Positions 57,015 through 64,000 of a DNA stretch of 64,000 nt are shown here, one piece after another (the first letter of the stretch is position 1; every line of letters begins with the position of its first letter). The stretch spans positions 806,001 through 870,000 of the forward strand of contig JAHQIY010000025.1 in the NCBI GenBank assembly GCA_019054805.1. Reading direction: 5' to 3'. The notes below the pieces were generated by a model. It saw nothing but the letters and a program-made list of their open reading frames with translations. It ran no database searches and was not told the DNA's origin. The stretch is from Brachionus manjavacas. Lineage: Eukaryota > Rotifera > Eurotatoria > Ploima > Brachionidae. Position numbers and translations under genes: made by a program.

Positions 57015-57170
57015 ATTATTTAGATACAATATCGAGGCTCAGTACAATCTCTTGCATCGAAGAACTCAAGAGATGGTCGGTTCTGGTTTCTTTGATCGTT
57101 CTTTGATCGAATTCCATTTACATTCTACCCAAAGTAAATGGAATCAAGAATATTGTATTATTTAGATACA
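57015..57170. repeat. Patchwork segment with copies from two nearby loci and nested hairpins
   Basis: 57042-57060 contains TACAATCTCTTGCATCGA, identical to the MULE gene at about 55813-55830. 57123-57146 reads TTCTACCCAAAGTAAATGGA followed by ATCA, a 24-base match to exon 1 of the Ig-like gene (about 59673-59696). The segment also has inverted pairs: ATTCCATTTAC/GTAAATGGAAT, CTCTTG/CAAGAG and ATACAATAT/ATATTGTAT. ATTATTTAGATACAAT occurs at both edges. This looks like filler DNA from break repair with template switching, or a small element that captured fragments. Confidence 0.6.
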
Positions 57171-57199
57171 ATAAAAAAAGAATTAGATACAATGAAAAA

Positions 57200-57400
57200 A
57201 TAACAGTCTCAAAAAACTACAAGCAATTCAGAATACAGCAGTCAAGTCTATTCTTAAGTTAAAATATGATACTCCCTCCAACATTTATTTTAAACTTTCT
57301 TTAAATTTTTTTATATTTTTTTAACTTTAATTTTATTATTTTTTTTTTATTCTAAAGGAGCTCTAGCTCGGTACAGAAAACAAATAAATAATAAAAATAG
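57200..57400 (+). mobile_element. Short LINE 3' copy
   Basis: LKKLQAIQNTAVKSILKLKY DTPS is the C-terminal end of the same LINE protein as at 53560-55290. It is followed by AT-rich UTR, the hairpin CTAAAGGAGCTCTAGCTCGG at 57352 and CAAATAAATAA. The insertion is heavily 5'-truncated. The peptide continues the motif order lost in the upstream copy. Confidence 0.75.
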
Positions 57401-57454
57401 TGGGAAAATTCACTTTTTTCACGTCCATAAATATTAATTTATCGACAGCCATTA

Positions 57455-57775
57455 GCCCGTATAGCCGAATGGTATGCGTGTTAGTCATGCAAGCAGAGGA
57501 TCGAGGGTTCAAATTCTGCTGAGGGTGAAAAAATCTTCAAAATATCTCTGCAATACGGGGCGAAAACGGGGTGTTTAAACCTCTTTCATCATAAAAATAG
57601 GAGAACCAGTTTCGACTGGGTAATAATTGCGGTGTAGATGATCAACTCGATGCAGTAGCCTCTGTGTCAGATCGGAGCCGCTGTTCAAAAAGTTACTTGA
57701 AAAGGAGATGAGGGCCTCCCTATTATCCACTAGGATAGAATAGGGTCGATTATTATTATTATAATCGACACCCAT
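57455..57775 (+). mobile_element. tRNA-derived SINE, plus copy
   Basis: The head GCCCGTATAGCCGAATGGTA resembles a tRNA 5' half. A-box-like TAGCCGAATGG lies at 57462-57472 and B-box-like GGTTCAAATTC at 57506-57516, spaced as in a pol III internal promoter. A CAT-anticodon-like loop can be drawn, but the acceptor stem and 3' half do not close. The body has AATATCTCTGCAATACGG and TTTCGACTGGGTAATAATT, and the tail ends in (ATT)n. A second copy lies inverted at 58190-58440. This is a SINE and not a working tRNA gene. The 85-codon minus frame over it (57575-57832) is a by-product. Confidence 0.75.
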
Positions 57776-58189
57776 TAATTTAGTCTCAATTAATAAAGGT
57801 TTGAAAACAAATTTTAATAAGAGGACAAACATTTTTCTTACTGATGAGTCTGATTAACATTAAAGACCATAATGTGAGTCTAAATAACTAAATTTCATGT
57901 GTTAAATAGTTTTTTTTGATTGTATTACTTTGTAAAAATACCCTAGCAAATTTTTCAGAAGCATTTGGATTTTTTTTAACAATCCTCTAATTATTCTTTG
58001 GAAAAAAAAATCTATTCAATAAGTTTTTAGGAATTTTAAAACATAAGGATGGTTCTGTGAAAACAAATGTTTTGATTTTTGGGAATTTTGATCAAAAGTT
58101 CCACAAAAATTCACATAACAATTAACCTTTTGAATTGATATTTTAATGACAATTTATAAATAATATATTATAATAATATAATAATTAGT

Positions 58190-58440
58190 CCTTTGCTATC
58201 CTTGAGAATAATAGGGGAGGCACTTGTCTCCGTTTCCGGTTCCTTTTTGAGTTGATCTTTTACATAAAATTATTACCCAGTCGAAACGGGTTCCCATTGT
58301 TTGCGATCAAAAGGAGTTTAAAGATACATTCCGTGCTGCAGAGATATTTTAAAGGTTTTTTCTGCCTCAGCGGGTTTTGAAACTTTGACCATCTGCTTGA
58401 TCTTATTTATGACTAACACACAAACCTTCTAACTTTAATT
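58190..58440 (-). mobile_element. tRNA-derived SINE, minus copy
   Basis: Read on the minus strand, it repeats the order of the plus copy: GTGTTAGTCAT in the degraded head, CCCGCTGAGG, AATATCTCTGCAGCACGG, AACTCCTTTT, GTTTCGACTGGGTAATAATT, CCTCCCCTATTATT and an AT-rich tail with ATT repeats. It is diverged from the plus copy, so the two are independent insertions about 415 bases apart facing each other. Confidence 0.75.
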
Positions 58441-59188
58441 AATCATCAAAAAATCATTCATGTTCATTCAATTGTAAATAAATAATTTAAGCTATTCAGT
58501 TAAATAAATTTGTAAATAAATTGCCTATTTAAAAATTATCTATTTAAAAAATAAAGAAAATATTGATCAAAACGAGAATAATCTAAGACTTATTAATACT
58601 TTTTAATACTGTTAAAAGTTTATAGAACTAAAATAAACGATTTTCTTTTTTCTAACTTTATTTTTTAATTTCTCTAAAAATTCCTTTGAAATTTATTTTT
58701 ATAAATTTAATAAAATAAAAAGCACTCCAAAGTTCAAATTTAAAAATCAAATCAAAATTAATCATCTGAGATACCTTAGACTCAATAAATAAAATTGAAC
58801 AATAAAAATTCTCATGCTGCTAAATAATTAGATTTATTTTTATTAATCAAAAAAAATATTAAGTATACATTTCTTTCAGCTAACAATCTAACAGATTGTA
58901 ATAAAATCAGTTGTTGTTGACAGATGACACTTAAAAATATGACAATATATTTTTAACCATTTTTTAATTATCAATTAAAATTGATTGATAAAGATAGTTG
59001 AGATGTAATGTATCTATGACGATGATTTCTTTTTCTAGATAATTACCCTCTTTTTTAAAAAGAAATTCTTTTCTAAATTTTGATCTCTTGTTTTTCTTGT
59101 AAGAGCAAGAATGATTAAATTTTCACCAAAAATTTTTAGGCGAAAATGCAAATTATTTTAATTAATTGTTTTAATTTAAAGAAAAAAT
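58441..59188. other. Upstream region of the Ig-like gene
   Basis: AT-rich, with no coding sequence or clear repeat. The promoter of the Ig-like gene presumably lies here, but no defined element is visible. Confidence 0.4.
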
Positions 59189-60864
59189 ATGAATTTGAAA
59201 AATTTAAAGTTTCTTTTAAACTTTGCCAGTTGTCTGATCGTAATAGATGCCCATCTTGACTCCAATACAACACAAATTTATGTTGCTAACATTGTCGGGC
59301 GAAACATGACTCTAAAGCTTTTGCATTTTGATGAAGTAAAATATTTAGAATGGCAATTAATTGATATGTTTACAAACGTAACCAAAACTATTGATTTCAA
59401 AAATTCCAATGAATCAAATATTTTCTATAAACATGGCAGTGATCATTCTACTCCTGGTCAAAAGTATCTTTTTCATTTTAATCAGTTAACAATGGAAAAT
59501 AGTGGCAAAATGTTGGCGTTTTTTGTTAATGAGAACAATTCTAAAAAAATGTCTTTTGCTTTCAATACAATTATTTTTGAAAATCCGATCTGTAGCAAGT
59601 ACAAAAACAATTCTGAAGAAGAAGAAGCTAGAGTGCTTGAAGTTTTCAAAAATCAAAGTTACACCTTTTCCTGTTCTACCCAAAGTAAATGGAATCATGA
59701 AAACGAAAGTCTGGCACCTCGGATGTCATGGGAGGTTGAAAAGCAATGGAAAATATTTGAAACAGATGGATTCAAAGCCCAATTTTCAAAAATGTCCAGA
59801 CTTCCGGGAAAAATTTCTAAATTTTCTAGACTTTTAGAATACACTGTACCTGACAGTGACTTGAAAGCATGGGAACACAATAATCACCAATTTTTTTGTC
59901 ATATGCGACATGATTATTTTTATCACAAAGAGCTCCACGAAATCAAAGGTACAAGCTTCATCGCAACAGTGCCTCTCTCATCCAAAATGCCTACTCAGTG
60001 TAAAATTCAATTGAATGTTCAATTTAGTCCTTTTATTCATCCGAATGTAAGAACAATTCAAGAGTTCAACGAGTCATATCCTGCTTTGGTAGAGTGTCCA
60101 ATTAAGGCCAATAACCATTTTCCAGTTAAATATTACATTGTTTGGTACACTAAACCTGATAAATCACCTGCATTTAATCTAAAACTAGTCCAGGAATACA
60201 TTGGGCCTGCTGATATCTATGTTATTGAAAATCCCAAGTACGAAATACATCATAACACTTTGATTAAATGTGACTTGTATGAAATCGATCCAAAGCATTA
60301 TCACTCTGAAGATTATACCAAAAATATTTTTCTAAAATTTGCCAAGCAAAAAATATTAAAAAAGCTAAAATTGTTATTTAGCTCTTCAATTCGAATAGAA
60401 ATAGCAAAAGAAACATGGAAACACAATGCGAATAGGATTGTTTTTTCTGGAATTAGCTATGTGAATGTATTTGTAATATGTTTCATTGAATGTCTAGTAT
60501 TTTTTGGAGTAATTTTGTTTGTAATATTTGTTATAAAAAAAAAGTTTTCAGGAAAAAATTCAAATATAAATACAAAGTCAAAGCAATCTAAAAAGGTAAG
60601 TGCATTAGGCAGAAAATTTCTTTTTAAGTATTAATAGTTAAATTTTTTTAGAAAAAAATGTTAACTTTAGAAATGAATGAAGGTGAATCAGTGAGTGATA
60701 ATCTAGCAGTTAGTTTTATTTCCAGGACCAGTGATTCGAAAAATTCATGGACTAACAAAAGTAATATAGGCGCAATTTCGTCTTTTTTTAGTGAATCAAG
60801 GGTTGGTGCATCTGTCAATGAAAGTACGAATTCAACTCTTTTGAAAACAAAAATACACAAATAA
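59189..60864 (+). CDS. Ig-like domain type I membrane protein
   Basis: Two exons, 59189-60595 and 60652-60864, are joined in phase 0 over a 56-base intron (AAG|GTAAGT .. TTTTTAG) to give 539 residues. A signal peptide (FLLNFASCLIVIDA) starts the protein. The ectodomain has many N-glycosylation sequons and two Ig-like patterns: YTFSC..SWEVEKQW..FFC (about residues 153-235) and LVEC..YYIVWYTK..LIKC (about 295-370). One membrane helix lies at about 425-449 (VNVFVICFIECLVFFGVILF..). A cytoplasmic tail of 90 residues follows, rich in Ser, Thr and Asn. It looks like a cell-surface adhesion or recognition protein, but no specific family is recognised. Its 3' end converges on PIGN with only 85 bases between stop codons. 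A 24-base piece of exon 1 also occurs at 57123-57146. Confidence 0.75.
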
Positions 60865-60896
60865 GAAATATTAAAAAAAACTTAAATTTTTATTTT

Positions 60897-60902
60897 AATA
60901 AA
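60897..60902 (+). terminator. Candidate poly(A) signal of the Ig-like gene
   Basis: AATAAA 33 bases after the stop codon. Cleavage 10-30 bases on would fall in or near the PIGN 3' end. Confidence 0.5.
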
Positions 60903-60914
60903 AAATAATTCAAT

Positions 60915-60920
60915 TTTATT
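60915..60920 (-). terminator. Candidate poly(A) signal of PIGN
   Basis: AATAAA on the minus strand 30 bases after the PIGN stop codon. It lies between the stop codons of two convergent genes, so the transcripts probably overlap or nearly touch. Confidence 0.5.
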
Positions 60921-60949
60921 TAAATTTAAATATTAAAATTCAGCCTAAT

Positions 60950-63929
60950 TTAATCATTTTTGATCAATCTGTCTTTGATATTTTTAAATACTTTAAATCT
61001 AGTGATTTCACACTTGAATAAAAAATGAGCTACCGAAAACAACACAGACACAATGATAATTTTGGCCATTACTATTATGTAATGACTAATGCTTGTTCCA
61101 ATATCCAGCCAGCTTCCTTCAGTTCTTATCAAAAAAAAGAAATGCTAAAATTATATATTAAATTTTTATTGATTAAATTTAAGGTTAATTTTTTACCAGA
61201 GCCATTAGATCACACATTATCATCAAGAAAACATACGAATTTTTAATAGATAAATGAATAATGTCATAAACACAATAAAAAACTACAACAACAATCAAAA
61301 AAGGAATAGTGATCTTTAAAAAAATTAATTTTTTAGCTAAAAAAAAAATTATTCAAAAAATTTAATTTACCTTTAAGAAGAGTAAAAATCCCATCAAAAA
61401 AGGGCTGAAGACAGTGATGAAACAGTATACTGAGACTGGATCAAAGCTATTGATAGATGCCATATTACCTGTGCCGAAAAACGCAAGAAGCAAATGGAAT
61501 ATCTTAATAATAGTTTCAAAATGTGATTTTTTTTTCAGAAAAATAAAACAACTTATTAACTTTTGCTGAACTCTGAGAATTCAGAGTTAACTGAAAGAGA
61601 TACAGGACTATGAAAAATTTTATTTCAAAATTTTTAATTAAAAATATAAATGCAGGCCGCTGGTCTGAATGCTTGCTTAAAACTCGACGGGCAAAGCATT
61701 TTTTGGGGTTTATTTAATCCAAAATAAAAAAAAACATAAGTGAGCTTACCAAGTAATAATGATAATAATAATATATATAAGCTACAGCAAGACAAGCTTG
61801 CGGAGGTGGCCTACTAGGAGGTCACCTATGGTAGCTCCTTGCGATAAAATAAGTTATAACTTTTTTTAAATATAAAGATATTCTGCTCAAAAATATGAGA
61901 ATCAAGTTAAGTGTGCGTCTAGTGTTAAGAATTTTTATAAATTACCCATAATAATAAATGTTAACTAATGAATTTAAATTGATTTAGGTAAAATCTGAAT
62001 AGCTCTTGTAAGCAAATCAAAAAAATGATTCTTCAAAATGTTGCATTATGTCACAATTTTGCACCAAGTCTAAATTCATCCCAAAAGTTAGCATTTGTCT
62101 GGAAAATTGCAAAAAAACTAGAAACTAAAAATATTCAAGTTCTTGACGAATTAATTTAAATTTTGAATTTTGTCTATTAATCTCGTCTAAATTTGAAAAA
62201 ATACAAATGAAAATTAAAAAGTGATTTTTTAAATCTTTTTTATTTTTTTTAACTTGAAGGAGCTTTAGTTTGATACAAATAAACAAATAAATATATAAGA
62301 TAAAAAAAATAACAAAATAGATTGAAATGCTGAATTTTTAGTAACATGTATTTTATAAAATGTTATTGAAATGGGTCAGTGATGGTTCCTAAGCTATTTT
62401 GATTAAAATTTATTGTTAATAAAAGAAAATTTAGCTATTTTGACTGTTGCTAATTTAATACGGACCCCATTTATTCATCATTATACATCAAGAGTCCTTA
62501 AATATCCTTAAAAAACCTGGAATCGACTTTTTGAGATGAGTGAAAGATAGAACATGATTGATTAATATTGTTCCACTAGTTATCAGATTGGTGTAAGAAA
62601 ATATATGCCCAATTTATTCAAATAAAATTTTAATTAATTAATTAAGTTAGATTGCTTTTTTTTGTAGATAAGTTAAATAATTTGTCACTAATTTACTTTT
62701 TTGTCTACAACTTTTAATAATTGTCTACAAGTTAACTAAATTTATAAACAATTTTCATTTATCATAATTTTATCAGATGCCTTTAAATATATATAAAAGT
62801 ATAAAAGTAAAATTTTAAAGTTTTAAAAAATATTTATGTTAAAAAAAAAACTTACTAATAAATATACTCTAAAAACATTTGACCAATTCATGCTCTCACT
62901 TTCATCATCATCTTCATTGCTTTCTGTGAAAAATGATGAACGCTTTTTATTCAATGCCTTGGTCAAAAAAAATAAGTACAAGATTTCGTAAAATCAATTT
63001 AGAATAAAATTTTTACAAAATCTACATTAAACTCGCCAGAATATGTGTATGACTCGATAAGAAGCCAACTAACCATTTGAAGTCCTAAAAACAACACAAA
63101 CAAGCACTCGTATCTAGAAAAAAATGTTTTCAGTATAATTGAGGTCTTGTGCGACTTTTTTAAAATTAAATTACTTACGAAATACTCAAATGAAAATAAG
63201 TATTCAATAAAGTAAATATTATAAATATAAGTCTTTTTTTTAGGTTCGATTCAGTAGTTATTGGTATCAAAAAGCATGAAAAAAATGTCAAATAGCTAAA
63301 CAATTGACCAAGTAATGGTAGACCTGAATTATTTGCAATCGACATTCTGATCCACACAATGTTGCAAAATGACAAAATGTTCATTCCAGCCTGATTTAAA
63401 TAATTGATATTTCATTTTTTATTTTTTTTTTTTACCATTAATTTAGTAAATCGAGAATTCCTAATTGTTTCCAATCCTTTTGTCAAAAAGAAAAAAATGA
63501 CATTCGAACAAACACTTCCAATGTATCTTAAAAATAATAATAAAAATAAAATGTTTATTTACTAATTTAAGGAATGAATAAATATATGCGTACACAAGCA
63601 ATAAATGAGTGTATCCTTGAATAACAGGTAGAAGTGGAAAGATTCCAAGAATTATCGATGAAAGCACGACTATTAGCTTGATAATTCTCTAAAAAAAATT
63701 AATAACAAAAAAAAGCTTTATTTAAAATAAAACAATTACTTGATGAGACTTAATCTTTAGTTTGAAATTTAAATAAACTCCATAAAATATTAGCAAAATA
63801 GAGAAAATCCATCTATGGAAAAATGCAAAAACCAAACACTCTATACCAATAGCCATTAGAGTAAAATTAAGTGTGTTTTTCAAACGATTTTCAGACCAAA
63901 GATTGAACAAAAAATATAAAAAGTTATAG
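60950..63929 (-). CDS. PIGN: GPI ethanolamine phosphate transferase 1, C-terminal part (partial)
   Basis: Nine minus-strand exons: 63929-63740, 63688-63594, 63526-63436, 63390-63179, 63113-63017, 62957-62856, 61502-61371, 61313-61197 and 61144-60950. All have GT-AG ends and unbroken frame. They encode the multi-helix PigN membrane domain. The family signature is clear in [20 protein letters not shown] and in [20 protein letters not shown] near the C-terminus. The N-terminal alkaline-phosphatase-like catalytic domain is not in the window; it must lie beyond base 64000. PIGN adds phosphoethanolamine to the first mannose of GPI anchors in the endoplasmic reticulum. Most introns are 45-70 bases; one (61503-62855) is 1.35 kb and holds repeats. 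The 3' end of exon 63113-63017 could instead be nine bases earlier at AAT|GTAGAT, also in frame. The acceptor at 63930 is inferred. Confidence 0.88.
61765..61855 (-). repeat. GC-rich hairpin with ATT-repeat tail in a PIGN intron (SINE-like)
   Basis: GGTGGCC-TACTAGGA-GGTCACC forms a compact hairpin in a GC-rich block of about 60 bases. On the minus strand this block is followed by TTATATATATTATTATTATC, the kind of ATT-rich tail seen in the SINEs at 57455 and 58190. It may be the 3' end of another SINE. The evidence is thin. Confidence 0.35.
62235..62300 (+). mobile_element. LINE 3' tail in a PIGN intron
   Basis: TTGAAGGAGCTTTAGTTTGA at 62253 followed by ACAAATAAACAAATAAATAT is a diverged copy of the 3' hairpin and tail at 55238 and 57352. 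It is antisense to PIGN. Confidence 0.55.
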
Positions 63930-64000
63930 CTTGAATAATTTAGCATTAATTTTTAAGTTTATCTAGCAAAAAAAATGTCAAATACTTTAAAAACACTTTT

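Noticed and set aside
57455..57526. Possible functional tRNA-Met gene
   Set aside because: A- and B-box words are present and a CAT loop can be drawn, but the acceptor stem and T-arm do not pair properly, and the same sequence continues into a repeated SINE body with a second copy at 58190-58440.
57575..57832. 85-codon minus-strand frame
   Set aside because: It lies wholly across the SINE body and tail and is broken in the second copy. No protein family features.
1..64000. CRISPR arrays, bacterial operons, ribosome binding sites, rRNA genes
   Set aside because: No regularly spaced repeats, no polycistronic gene clusters and no rRNA-like sequence were seen. Introns show that this is a eukaryotic nuclear genome.

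Overview
The window is nuclear DNA of a small invertebrate animal. It is extremely AT-rich (roughly three quarters A+T by eye) and has spliceosomal introns of about 50-60 bases mixed with introns of several kb. It carries metazoan-only genes (synaptojanin, a DEG/ENaC channel, a GRXCR-type glutaredoxin protein, a rhodopsin-like GPCR) and a dense load of decayed transposons. The composition, the transposon mixture and the gene style suggest a gnathiferan or lophotrochozoan, most likely a monogonont rotifer such as Brachionus. The taxon is inference.

Layout, left to right. 1-6045: no supported gene, with one long fold-back repeat. 6046-7143: single-exon seven-helix receptor (+). 7685-9192: LINE fragment and a second fold-back repeat. 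10008-21996: a six-exon synaptojanin gene (+) with several MITEs in its introns. 23339-24751: intronless CoA-acyltransferase/condensation-fold protein (-) that lacks the usual catalytic histidine. 24752-30560: gene-poor, with a solo LTR and repeat fragments. 31367-36981: six-exon single-pass membrane protein (-) of unrecognised family, with evidence for alternative first exons. 37000-44000: gene-poor. 44016-45824: four-exon GRXCR1-like gene (-). 46849-47119: recent tandem duplication. 48610-49910: two CR1-like LINE remnants (-). 50958-52454: intronless DEG/ENaC channel (+). 52793-58440: a transposon nest (MITE, LINE with a nested Tigger element, core-deleted MULE, patchwork segment, LINE tail, inverted pair of tRNA-derived SINEs). 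59189-60864: two-exon Ig-like membrane protein (+). 60950-63929: nine 3' exons of PIGN (-), whose 5' part lies beyond the right edge.

The exon models were built by hand: each junction was chosen for GT-AG ends, frame continuity and, where the family is known, continuity of conserved sequence. Neighbouring genes show no operon-like or pathway link. Synaptojanin (synaptic vesicle phosphoinositide turnover), the DEG/ENaC channel, the GPCR and the GRXCR protein would suit neuronal or sensory cells, but that grouping is only suggestive. PIGN is housekeeping GPI-anchor synthesis. The most unusual items are the alternative first exons and 19-base micro-exon of the 31-37 kb gene, the patchwork of short copies from two nearby loci at 57015-57170, the acyltransferase-like protein without its histidine, and a LINE 3' hairpin tail recurring six times.
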